64,000 bases of DNA from positions 1 to 64,000 of the forward strand of contig JANBQC010000003.1 of NCBI GenBank assembly GCA_027576995.1, given 5' to 3'. The stretch comes from Dimargaris cristalligena (taxonomy: Eukaryota > Kickxellomycota > Dimargaritomycetes > Dimargaritales > Dimargaritaceae). Numbering within the stretch: the first letter of the stretch is position 1; the number at the start of each line of letters is the position of its first letter. A program made the position numbers and the translations under genes. The notes beneath the pieces were generated by a model. The model was given only the letters and a program-made list of their open reading frames with translations, had not been told where the DNA came from and did no database searches. Positions 1 to 11,289 of the stretch are shown piece by piece.

Positions 1-1325
1 AATAACTTTTAACCAGTAATATTGGCCTTATCCAATGGATTTTTCATTATACAGCCTGAATGAACTTCTCCCAAATGTTCCCCGCCCCCAATGGCTGCTG
101 TACACTAGAATCGACTATAATTTCGTGGCTATCCATGATTATGCCTCTCACCCGAGCCACTGGATCGGGCCGGATATTTAACACCGAGGATACTACTGAC
201 GCAGGATACCCTTTTTGCATATTGTTCTTGGAGGAATCGGTGCAGTGGGAGAGCGCGGAAGAACATTTACCAAACAAAAAAAAACACCTCGTAAGCCCGC
301 CCTAGAGACTCCAGCGGTATTATCCACAGTCTATTAGCCGGCTCGGGTGTGCGTCCCAAGATGAATTCACCCTTACCCACCACACTCTGCGCGCGCGAAC
401 AGATAAATGCTGTGGCTCTGATATGTGGGTTAGCAGAGAGAGAGAGAGAGAGAGAGGGAGGGATGTCGTGGTGAAGGCATTGGGTAAGAGAGTTAGAATG
501 GCAATACAATCAGCCGACCCTTTTGTACCGTCTATTCTCAGAGCTTCTTTGTTTAAATCCTCAGATTTAGCACCACTGTGGTAAATTGGTGGGCGGCGTG
601 GTTTAGTTGCCACCCAATAACGATTTGCCGCCAAGCCGTATTTCCGGTTCGACTAGCCCTAATGCATTGGACATACTAAAACGAGGCGAACTCCGACTCT
701 CTCTCTTCAATTAGTTTTCCACTACATCCCCCCCTCTATTCATCTGTAATAAATACATTATATTGGGCATGACCGCATACTCCCAATGGAGAGGGGGCGG
801 GTCACCGGCGTAGGATTCTATTATTCGAAAACGAAAAGGATCCACATCCCCCATGGTCCATTATAATACCCTGAAAACCGGCAGCTATACTAGTGAACCA
901 CTTTTTTATGTATGAAATGCGTTGGAGGTACTAAAAAGCTAAAGTAGATAACATGGTTTATTTTCGTCTATTGGGGTTAAAAATGCGGCAATGTATCATT
1001 AATGCGGGGATGTGTTCGGTCAAAGGCGGCAATACCTGAGTGCGTAATGACCGGACATGCGTAATAGAGATGTGAATTAATAGGGCGGCGAAGGACCATT
1101 GATCTAGATGGCATAAAGGAAGGAGCGGTATAACATACAATTTTTGGATGATCGTGATGATGAAGAACTGAGGCAGTGGGGGGGGAGAGTAATTTTGTAA
1201 TAGTAATAAAAAAAGAAGGAGTGTACCAATTTATTTACAATTTTGTAGCAAGAAAACATAATCGATATTGGACAAGAGCAAAAGACTGGCTGGCCAGTAT
1301 AGCTCCCCTTGACGCGTGTCTTGGT
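1..1325. other. Left-edge intergenic DNA
   Basis: I recognise no gene. Short open frames on both strands show no family motif and disagree in frame. A GA dinucleotide tract lies at 434-457. The last part (about 1140-1325) is the 3' flank of the minus-strand 7TM gene. Confidence 0.6.
434..457. repeat. (GA)n microsatellite
   Basis: An uninterrupted run of alternating G and A, about 24 bases, followed by a short G-rich tail. It is a simple-sequence repeat in non-coding DNA. Confidence 0.9.
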
Positions 1326-2357
1326 TTAGGCAATCAAGTGACGGCCATTCACAGGATCTGATATGCTTGGAATGCGAACGTCAGAGTCAGCGAATTTGGT
1401 CAGGACGGGCATGTTAGCCAATATATGAAAATTCGGCGGGGGTAGCTGGGAAGCCGAGATGTAGTAACTGGGTTTTTCGATATAAGGACCACTTTCGGTG
1501 ATTGAGGATGTGCGCTCGCTTCCCATGGATTGGAAGCCGTCTTTGGCCAAAGAATGGGCAAAACGTGCGAGATACTTTTGGCGGTTGAATAAGAAGCCGA
1601 TGAAGCAGCCACCGTACACGGCCCAGAAAAAGGCGCAGGCCGCAATTAAATTGAAAATATTACATATCAACCGGGCCCAAAATGTGTGCTGGTAGTCGGA
1701 AGAGGACAGACCGCCGGAGACGAGCAGGGCCACGATGATGGGACCGATGGTCCAGAGCATTTCACGGAACTCGTTGAAGGTCGCCTTAACGTGTCGGATG
1801 CGGCTGGAGAGGAAGCCCAAGGTAACCAGGACCAGAGTGCAGTAGGCCCAGGTGACTACTACAACGGGGGTTTGCGACACACAGTAGCTCACGTCGCCGA
1901 CCCGTTGAGCGGTCAGGAGCGAGGTCATGGCGGTCGGTAAAATGACAATTACGAGGCCGGGGAGGTAGACAAGCAGCGGCGTCAGATAAATCCAGCCATT
2001 GCGAGCGGGTCGCTTGCGAATGAAAATCTGATAATATATAAGAGTGCGGTAAAGTAGAATGGCGAGGAGAGCAAAGCCACCTAGGGCCCACCGAAGCCAG
2101 TACCCCATAAACCTGCACATGTTAAGGGACTGTACGGACAGCATACCCCCCTGGTTGAAGAAGCTGCCGTACCACCATAAAATGGAAGCGACCAGGCCAA
2201 AGCCCATCATGGCGGTATTTTTGGTGCGAAAAGGCAGAAACTTTTTGTCATTGAAAAAAATGCAGATATAAATAATTGAATTGATGGCAAAAACTCCACT
2301 GGCGACGCCTAGTAAGACATAGTCCGATAAGGACATTGGGTCCCATGCGGCATCCAT
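1326..2357 (-). CDS. Seven-transmembrane receptor-like protein
   Basis: A single uninterrupted frame of 343 residues starting at the ATG at 2357. The sequence shows about seven hydrophobic segments between residues 10 and 260, joined by short loops, followed by a hydrophilic Ser-rich tail of about 80 residues. A Cys opens the third segment (MCRFMGYW) and another lies in the second outer loop (SYCVSQT), the usual disulfide pair of GPCRs. Charged residues close the third segment (YRTLIYYQ). This resembles the 7TM half of fungal GPCRs that can carry an RGS domain, but no RGS domain is encoded here. The role would be sensing at the plasma membrane; the ligand is unknown. It could instead be another 7TM membrane protein. 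Empty spacers lie on both sides. Confidence 0.6.
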   Translation of the reverse strand: MDAAWDPMSLSDYVLLGVASGVFAINSIIYICIFFNDKKFLPFRTKNTAMMGFGLVASILWWYGSFFNQGGMLSVQSLNMCRFMGYWLRWALGGFALLAILLYRTLIYYQIFIRKRPARNGWIYLTPLLVYLPGLVIVILPTAMTSLLTAQRVGDVSYCVSQTPVVVVTWAYCTLVLVTLGFLSSRIRHVKATFNEFREMLWTIGPIIVALLVSGGLSSSDYQHTFWARLICNIFNLIAACAFFWAVYGGCFIGFLFNRQKYLARFAHSLAKDGFQSMGSERTSSITESGPYIEKPSYYISASQLPPPNFHILANMPVLTKFADSDVRIPSISDPVNGRHLIA

Positions 2358-5300
2358 GATAGGAAAAGAGGTTATACGAGTAAGAGTGGCCGAATAGGTG
2401 CTCGGAATTGGTAAAATATAGGAAATGAGCTATAGTGAATAATTTTAAAGAAATAGTCTAAAATAGAAGCGAGGGGGTGGCGGCTCTTTTAAATAATATA
2501 TAGAGAATCGAAAGCTGGGTGTAGGAATACAATCATACGCGTAACCACAGCGAACTGGGTATGGTTATTAAATAATAGGGTACGAGTCGTCGATGGCGGA
2601 GGCGCAAAATAGATCGTGGCGGGCTTGCTTTAATAATGAATATCGTAAAGTGGTTTTCGATAAACGAAGGGGGGCGTTGGTAATTAGAATGGGGTCCAAT
2701 CTCGACTAGATAAATATGTGGCAAGGCACTAGTAAGACAAAGACAAAGGCGCAGCTCAAGAAAATATGAGTGCGTAAAGATATGGATACAAAAAGGTGGG
2801 GTTGTTTGGGTGAGCCGCGTCTGGTCAATGTCGAGATAATACGAAGCCTACGGTGGTAAAGAACAATACAATAGTGGGTCCAAATTAAATGAGAAGGCCA
2901 GCTAGCGCCAAAATATACTATTCTAGAATGTTATAGGCGTGTATAAAGAAGCAATTTTGCGGGATGGTAGGATTCAATAAGTAGCTAGGAGGCATGGTTA
3001 AAAGGGTTAACATGGATCCGGACAGAGTCCTGTTTAAATATAAGATACGGCAGGGGGGAAATCGTCTGGCAGTGTTGGCCAGGCCCAGCCAATTGGCAGG
3101 CTGGGGAGAGGGGGCCCATCACTGAGGTAGCTTGGCCCAACAGTGCGAAGGCGGGAAGCTCACAGCTATACGTATATTATAATTACCGATGGTGAAGCTA
3201 TGAATTAAAGAATCTGGGCGGAGTAAGGGGGGAGTGGGAAAGTGGGAGGAGAGAGCGAACACAGAGTCGCTGGCAACAATGATACTCGCCAGTGCGATTC
3301 CATGTCCCCACAAAGGGCCAAAGCAGCCCAGCGGCTCTAAGATCACTCCAGCGACGCTGCCGATCCCTTTACCCCTATTAGCGATCCTCCTCTTATATTC
3401 GCCATCCCCCCCTTCCTGTTCGACCACTCGGTGTATTTTGGTCCCCTAGTTTCGCTCTATCTCACTCCCACCGATTTCCTTATTTTGGATGTGGTTTTAT
3501 TCGCTGCTGCTACTCCGTCGTATGGGATCAACACACCAACCAGTATCTCCCCTTTAGTCACATAGGCGAAGCACGTCGGCGTCGGACTGGATAAACATCA
3601 GCTAATTATGGGCGTGGTCCAAGTACCGGGGTGGTGGGCAAATAGTGGACTTCGTGGTAGAGAGTGCAAGTGAGCGCGATAGACGCGAATGGGAATACCG
3701 AATGCCCCGACTGGACGCCCAATACGCTGCTACCCCGATGCCATCGGAACCCGGTGCGGGCGGGCCACTACCTCATAACTCGGTGTTCCTGCCCGGCCTT
3801 ATGCAGAGCAATCATACTAGCGTATATTGTTGCCAGGGTGTTCATGCGTGTAAGGGCTGGACGGCTACAATGACCAGAGTCCAGGGGGTGGCCTGAAAAC
3901 ACCACCAATGTCTTCCATTCAGCCACCTTGCATACCTAATAATAGTTACTTATCAGCGACAACTAAAAACCAAGATTTCCTCGCTATAGAATATAATATC
4001 GAAAAAAACCCCCCCTTTGGGGTCATAATCACCTAGTCTCGGAAAGAAATTAAGTATAAAGATGGTAATGTAGGAGCTAGCTTGAGGCAAATTAAATGCT
4101 AAGAAATAGTAGGTGCCAATAATTTACTGAGCACCTACCACTTATTTCTATTCCGGATTAGATCCCATTACCGTTAGATCCACTGTGCCAGACTTCGGTG
4201 ATTAATCCAGTGATTCGCCTCATTACAGCTATTTGAGTAGTTAGGGGCAATTAACCAACGCGCAAGCTGCACCTAGTCTTTTGTAGTATTTCCAGCTATA
4301 TCGCCCACCACCAGCTCTCTAATAGACCAGATAATATTGCTGTCTATACAACCACTCCATTTAATGGCCCTCCACCCATTCTTCAACATTTAAGGAAATC
4401 GCCAGAATACCGCACCGTTATTATAATATCCTCCCCCCCCATCAATCGAGGAAATACTTCACCCAGACCAGCCGTTGGTTGGCCTATTACCACTGGCAAA
4501 CTTAATCCAATGAAGTAACGATTCGCCCCTGATCACCAGGCGAAAACCACAAAAGTCGCAAATGATCAGCGGTGGTATATAAGTGGGCGAGGAAGGGTGC
4601 CCTCAATACCTACATACGCCGTCCCCATACCACACCGGGTTTGGTTTTTTTATCCGCTGTTTTATTTTAGCACCGGCCGGTTAAGGGATTCAGTCAGCCC
4701 TAAATATAGCATGTCCTCCACCCCACTAGCTTCGCATTTCCCACCTTCAGGAGTGTTTGGCTAACCTTATATATATATATATGTGTGTGTGTGTGTGAGT
4801 GTGTAGTATTAAGTTATTTGTGCATTCAAACCACAGATGTTTCAATTATCCCTACCGACTTAGTAGTCTATAGCCAATCTCACCACTGCCTGCTCTGACG
4901 TCTGACTATTTAAAGAGCCACCAGATTCACTCGAGTCAGCTGATAAACCATCACACTCCAGCCTATAATTGCCCCCACTGTATTTTCTTACTGCTTACTC
5001 AGACCCTAGATCCTGACCGAGCCTTATCAACTCTAATGTTTAACTCAGTGCGCTTCATCACTGCACACTACACACCAACTGTACCATCCACTTTTTCGCT
5101 TTTCCTACAGTTGAAACCTGAACTTGACCCTTGCTATTACAATGTATCTTACATTGTCGAACTATAAAGTGAATAGTGAATGTATACTCGCTTCTGTGGA
5201 TGTTTAAACTACATCGGTAATACTCTACAATTCCAAGGATTGGCCCTACTATAGGCGGTGTAATCCACCACCTGCCTAATAGGACTAATCAAGTGAGGTC

Positions 5301-7266
5301 CATATTTCGTGCCTCATATTAATATAGACGATTTTCACTTTCGAGGAATTGGCCCTTACACTGGTATTCACCGTACACCTCTATGTTCGACACTGTTTAC
5401 GATGCAAATACTAAAAAGGCCCTTGAAACGTATTGATAATAAATTGCTATCGGGAATCCAACCTATTCACCCAACTCATAGTAATATTGATTCGTCAACT
5501 TTCCCAAGTACATACCACATTAAGAGTGGCAATCCCTCAAGGCAACTGTTTATGTTTTGGTCTGTCCACATTGGCCTTTACCTTCGTGTTTTTGGAAGAC
5601 CTAGTCGAATTTTAACTGAGTCCCGCACCAGATGACAGTGTGTGAGTGAGTGGAAGTGAACATCAGAACCCTCTTCTGCGCACGGTCGGGGCTCGGGAAG
5701 TGTAATGTCAGCGTTGCTATACCAAATCGAAGTACAAGCACAGTAAATGAAAGATATGAGCCCGTTATATCGGCTGGTAACCCAGGGTAGGTGTGCTGCC
5801 AAACTCTGCGCATTGAGTGTCTATGGTATTGGCGAGGCTAGGTGAGACTATAGGGGGGGATCTACTAGCTATTAAAAAAACCTTATACCGATCTATTATA
5901 ACCACTTACCTTGACTATAGTTTGTCTCTGGATCAAATACTAGATAATATCGTGCATTGTCTGCTTTTATCAGGAACTAATGGCTACAAGGAACGCCTCC
6001 TATCCCCGCGCGTATCCTATATATGGTATGGGAGTGAGGTAAGAATAAGAACATGTAAACAAATACATGAATATAGGTGACCACACCATTTGGTATATGT
6101 AGCTACCGTTTTATATAGATGGGTGGTGCTCTATACGTTAAAGAACTCATGATTCTCAAATGTAATTCGATCATCTCTCCACTTTAGGGATTGGATTGGT
6201 CCGACCACGTAAAAGAGTAACCTTTGGATCAACGACCTATTTTCGCCACCTGCTGACCATGCTGAATACAATATTCGTACACGGCGTGTATTCGATGATC
6301 AATACCGCCCCTTCGTGTCCAAAACCCCCTACCAACCTCACCAGATTATGATCAGATCCACTCCATCTCTCCCATATATTGGCCTGTTAGAGCGATCAGC
6401 TGACTATCTAGGGTATACTCGACCCGATACGCAAGGTGTGGTTTTAGGGTGCGTTTGTTGGGTCCCAACTCATTATTCCCATCATTGTCCTGGGTCATTC
6501 GCATTGGACAATCAAACCAAGTTCGGCATGAGGAAGTCTTTTCCATTGCCGCATACCTCCCTGCCGGTTGAAGTAGACTAACCACCACCACCCACTCCTA
6601 CTCGACCGGTATAGATACAAGATGTTTTGTGGGTGGCCACGCTTGTTACATTAGACATGAGTCCCACTGCCCTCGTCTATTCCAAACCTACCAATAACCC
6701 TCACCATAGGTGATCCTAGCGCGCTTTGCTATACAAACGCAAGCAATACAAGTTGGGGAAGAATATGACTTGAAATAAAGCTCAAGAATACTCATGAATC
6801 TACTCGTTAAATCAAAATATTGTTGTCGGACGAGTTTCAATCTGCATTAGAATGCTGAGTCGAGTACGCAGAATAGTCCGGGTGTGGCTGGCAAATGGCA
6901 AACAAGGCATCCTTGCCCGTATTAAAAAAATGCTTAGTCTAGCCCACCCACCTTTTCTTGCACGCACCCCCCTTTCGACAAACAACCCCCATATGGCCAG
7001 ATGTCACCCGGCCCACTGCTCGATCACCGTATCTTATGCGCCACCATAAATGTAAATATGTTCACACTTAACCTCCTCGGGTACGAGCCCACCGGAGTGT
7101 AGCCCGCCAACTTAATCAACCCCAGATGGAATATGCACAGGTATACTAACCTGATTACTAAGTATAGGGCTACTTGATATGTCCTACTTTAATGAAATAT
7201 ATAAGGGGGTAGTTGTAATAGAAATTATCTCTATTAATAGTCTATACCCAATTCATCTCCGGATTC
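2358..7266. other. Long AT-rich intergenic region
   Basis: About 4.9 kb without a convincing gene. Open frames stay below about 110 codons, lack family motifs and contain repetitive Pro/Ser/Tyr composition. It holds a (TA)n(TG)n tract at 4768-4797 and homopolymer C runs. The first part is the 5' flank of the 7TM gene. Confidence 0.55.
4768..4797. repeat. (TA)n-(TG)n compound microsatellite
   Basis: A TA run passes directly into a TG run. Similar TA/TG compound tracts occur near 17590-17612 and 18118-18140. Confidence 0.9.
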
Positions 7267-7869
7267 TTAATGGGATAGGTATCTGCGACCCTTGCGCATG
7301 CGCCGGGCGAGAATACGACGGCCAGTCTTGGTGCGCTTCCGAGCCAGGAAGCCATGACGCCGCTTACGGACGAAGTTACTGGGCTGGTACTCATTACCGT
7401 AGCTGCGGAAGCGTACCTGTTGGCCTAGACCAAGGACACCCGGTTGCAGAGAAGCGGAAGGGAGAGCGGCGAGGCGAGTGATTGAGGACACTGGGTTCAG
7501 GCGACCCAGTAGAGTGGAGTGGTTGCTAATATGAAGGATCCGGGGGTTTAATAGGAATGTATATAATGAACGGGTAAGTGTCAAAAATAATATAAGAACC
7601 GATAAACAGGTCCACCATGAGTAGGCATATTAATGAATCCCAGAGAAACGGGGGGGCGGACAAGTAGACCTCCGTTAATTCGTAAAATGATGACCAGGGC
7701 TGTATATTGGGCGGTTAGAGGCATATTCTACTTACAGTGACGAAAAACCAAGCTGAAGACTCGTCGATCCGGCGGCATGAGCGAACAGAGAGAGCGATCG
7801 AGAAGGTCCCGCAGTTGGTGTACGAGCAGCCAGGCTCAGGGAACGCAACGACGATGCGAGAACGTTCAT
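7267..7869 (-). CDS. MRPL34: Mitochondrial ribosomal protein bL34m (two exons)
   Basis: Spliced reading: exon 1 7869-7736, intron 7735-7526 (GTAAGT to TTAG), exon 2 7525-7267, giving 130 residues. The last 40 residues carry the bL34 signature ([20 protein letters not shown]), a basic rRNA-binding helix of the large subunit. The N-terminal 80 or so residues are rich in Ser, Arg, Leu and Ala with almost no acidic residues, as expected of a mitochondrial presequence. The unspliced frame from 7584 also begins with a non-ATG codon, and only the spliced version supplies an ATG, so I prefer the two-exon model. The protein would act in the mitochondrial 54S subunit. The family is certain from the C terminus; the exon 1 assignment is inferred from phase-compatible splice sites. 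Confidence 0.85.
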
Positions 7870-9515
7870 GGTAATGGATGTAAACTGGGTGCCGCTGGTG
7901 GTGCAAAAGGGTTAAATAGTATGGATTTGAATAATGGCTTTGATGCCCCTTGACTAACAACGGACAATTAAAGATCAACGGTACTTGAAAATGGCAAGGC
8001 GGTTGAATCGTGATGTAGCCCGGCTATCAGAGGGCGAATCAGTAGAAATCCGACGGGGAGAATAGGTGAGATTGAGATCCTTGTAGGACACTATGAATGG
8101 AGCCTATAGTTAGGCCTAAGTGGAATGGTGTGAATCGTGCAACCCCAGCCAGTTTGCACTGTCTACAGGCGCTAGTGGTCAACAGTCCCATTAAAGCTAG
8201 ATAGTCAAGTTCCGCTCACTGTGAGATAGGAGGGTTTTTACTGGGTAGTTCACTTGTTAAAGAGTATATAAAGAGCTGTATTGTATAACCAGCCTACTTT
8301 CAGACACTACAAATGGTGTCTATTTTATAGGAATAAAGCATAGTTGCTTTGGACCGTTCAATTAGCTACTTCGCCGTTTCTTGGAAGATGGCACTAAAAC
8401 CCCATTACAACCGGGTTATCTGACATGTAATCAAGTATTTTATGTCATTCATCAGCTAGTTAACACACAGAGGTGAAACTATATCAGCTATGTTCGAACG
8501 TACCCTGAAGGAGCTGCTGCCCTGCCTTAACGATTCTATTAAAAAATGTAACGATAGACGGGGAGCCAAGACCAATCATATAGCAAATTTATCGAACTAT
8601 ATATGATGATAGAGCTTGACAGTTGTCAATGTAACCCTCTCAGGGCACCACCAAACCTAGCTTAGTATCAAAGGGATGGTTACATATATATATGTTATAA
8701 TAAGGCGTAAATCGGACGATAAATAGTGACAGTAGCTCTACTACCACCCAGAAAAGCAGCGTGGTTATCCTCTTTTGATAGATAAATAGATATTACAAAC
8801 GGTAGGAAGTTTAATGTGATATGGGAGAGGTTTAACCAGACTGTATAACATAAAATCCGTTGGATGAAGCAATGATTACTGGTTTGAAAATGAATCTCCC
8901 GCCTATGTTCCCATACACATATTATTAAAAAACCTTATACAACTGGGTCGCACTTCATCCGTATCAATATGCGGGTAGGACTTCCCAGCGGTATATGGGA
9001 GGGGTAAAAGGAGGCCGTGGCCTAAATAGCAGGACTCAAGGTGAAGTATGTGCTATTTTGAGCCATGGTTACGGCCATTCAGAGCCCTCATTCCCGACTC
9101 GAAAAGCAGAGGTGGGTTAAACGCGGACATGCACAAGGACCAATGTAGAAGCGTGTGTAGTAGGAAGGGGGAGGGGAGGGTATAGGCAAGTTCAGAGAGA
9201 AAGGGTAGTTTATTATTCCCGCCTATTTACACTGCCAACTAATGTAGAGGTCATAAAGGGCTTATTATGAGAGGGGGGAGATATCTTGGCTGAAGGCGGG
9301 GGAAAAGAGGGAGAGGAGGAAAGACCATTAACATCACCACCACTTTTCCCCCAGCCATTTTGGTTGGCCCCATCAGTGGGGTCCTACGCCTTGCCAAATG
9401 GCGCCTCAAGTATATACAATTGTCTCAACATCAGTGACCAAGTCCTTCCTCCTTTCCTTCTATCCAGAATTTCTAGCCACTTGCTGGGTTGAATAAATCA
9501 TCCGTCACTCCCAAA
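7870..9515. other. Intergenic region between bL34m and eL42
   Basis: No gene recognised. It contains one copy of a dispersed repeat (8822-8944) and, before the eL42 start, a pyrimidine-rich leader from about 9330. The first bases are the promoter side of the bL34m gene. Confidence 0.6.
8822..8944 (+). repeat. Dispersed repeat, copy 1
   Basis: About 120 bases align by eye to 42601-42722 in the same orientation. Shared blocks include GGGAGAGGTT, ATCCGTTGGAT, GAAAATGAATC, GCCTATG and CTTATACA. Identity is roughly three quarters with one or two single-base gaps. No coding potential was seen, so this is probably an old mobile-element relic. Confidence 0.7.
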
Positions 9516-10482
9516 ATGGTATGTGTTTAGCCGCGCCCCTCGACGACACGATTCGCCCCTCCCCCGAGCCCGTCACCCTTCCATCCATCCATCCGTCCGT
9601 CCGTCCATCCGCCGAACCTAGCCCGAGTCAATAATCCCCGACCGATGGTATATCGAACCCATCACCGTCGAATCCGCGGAACATCAATTGGCGACATAGA
9701 TGACCCCCGCTCAGATGCGGCCCCGATGGACGGATGGATGGATACGCTGCAATCGTCGGTACCACTTTCCCTTCGATTTACACACCGAAACTAACCCGCT
9801 GCGGCTATCTCTATCTTTAATATGTCCATCCTTGTATCTAGGTGAACATTCCGAAGACCCGTAACACCTTCTGCAAGAGCCCCGCGTGCCGCAAGCACAC
9901 CGCTCATAAGGTGACCCAGTACAAGACCGGCAAGGCCTCGCTGTACGCTCAGGGTAAGTCAACCGCGGTGCTTCTAATAGCGGTCTACCCTCATTTCGGG
10001 TCGACAGATGTTATAATGTGGTCGCTCAGAATCGTGATCTAGAATCTCGCAAATAGAGACATCAGATGATTAACTCCCCCCTGTCCATCTTCCGCTGTAT
10101 CCCTTTAAATCTTATAGGCAAACGTCGTTACGACCGGAAGCAGAGTGGTTTCGGTGGTCAGACCAAGCCTGTCTTCCACAAGAAGGTACGTCCATTTTTG
10201 CTGTATTCACTAGACGATTATTCATAGACCACCCCCCCCCCTTTAATTGCACATCAAGTGGTGTTATAAACTCCGAGACTTACACTTCCTTGCATCGTCA
10301 CCTCCTATATCCCTATTTCCCTCCCTCCGTTACCAACCCATTAGGCCAAGACTACTAAGAAGGTCGTCCTCCGTCTGGAATGCAACTCGTGCAAGTACAA
10401 GCAGCAGATCACTCTCAAGCGCTGCAAGCACTTCGAACTTGGTGGTGACAAGAAGACCAAGGGTGCTGCCCTCGTTTTCTAA
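9516..10482 (+). CDS. RPL42: 60S ribosomal protein eL42 (L44e), four exons
   Basis: Exons are 9516-9518 (the ATG alone), 9842-9953, 10118-10185 and 10345-10482, giving 106 residues, exactly the length in yeast. The protein starts [13 protein letters not shown] and has the two CxxC-type zinc-ribbon halves (C12/C17 and C74/C77) and the conserved [11 protein letters not shown] segment of the tRNA E-site region. All introns are GT-AG (GTATGT, GTAAGT and GTACGT donors) in phases 0, 1 and 0. The first intron falls directly after the initiation codon. Residue 56 is Pro, the state linked to cycloheximide sensitivity in yeasts. The leader is pyrimidine-rich and AATAAA lies at 10546. The function is structural, in the cytosolic large subunit. 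Confidence 0.97.
9583..9743. repeat. 16-bp inverted tetranucleotide repeat in eL42 intron 1
   Basis: The 16 bases at 9583-9598 (ATCC/GTCC units) are the exact reverse complement of 9728-9743, with 129 bases between them. The pre-mRNA could fold into a stem that loops out most of the middle of the intron. Confidence 0.85.
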
Positions 10483-11289
10483 ATGCCTCGTTCTTTCACC
10501 CCTTCCCTTTGGCCCGTCGATTCATCGTGTGTACTATGGTGAAATAATAAATGAATTATTTTATTGGGGACTGTTACTTACTTTGTAGTACCAATGATCG
10601 ACTCAGTCAATAATGGTCCCTGACAATGACATTAACCTTATACCGCCTACATGTTATATGGCAGTCCTCAATTTATCGTTAGGGAGGAACCAGTGAGAAT
10701 GTTTAGAAATGGCATTTAACGCATTTATTTTGAGTTGCCTAAGTATCTGAGATGGCGCCCGACAACCTATGAATTAATTATAGATCCAACACGCTTTCGT
10801 AACATTTCTACGTTTCTTATTTGGGGATGGCCTCGGCAATTGGGAGCAACGTATTATGTAAAGTCCGGAAACTAGATGCCACTTAATTATTGAAGAGCCA
10901 ATATTAGTCATAAGTCCCGCTTTTGTTGAGCCGTCGATGGTCGAGTTTAGCGGGCCATTTAAAATATATGTAAAACCTCATTTAAGCATACAGCCTCAGT
11001 ATTATAAGTCCAGGGGAGCCGCCCATTCCTCCCTTATAGACAGGCCCTTGGCCTACGCTTAATACGGCCTAGCTTCCCTGTCTATTTTACTTATGGTTTA
11101 CCCATTTCCTTACTTTCAACTCCGTAGACATCTCGTTTCCTGAGCCCCATTGCCCAGTAGCAAGCGCATTCCCCTCTAAGCCGAAGCGTGCCTTACCACC
11201 CCCATCGGTCATTCTCGATTGCGCCCAGTAGCTGGTTTTCATTAGACCTGCTGACACCCACAATTCCCCAGTCGAAGTAGCCGACCTCC
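10483..11289. other. Intergenic region between eL42 and ARV1
   Basis: It holds the eL42 3' end (AATAAA at 10546-10551) and the ARV1 5' flank. Nothing else was recognised. Confidence 0.65.
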
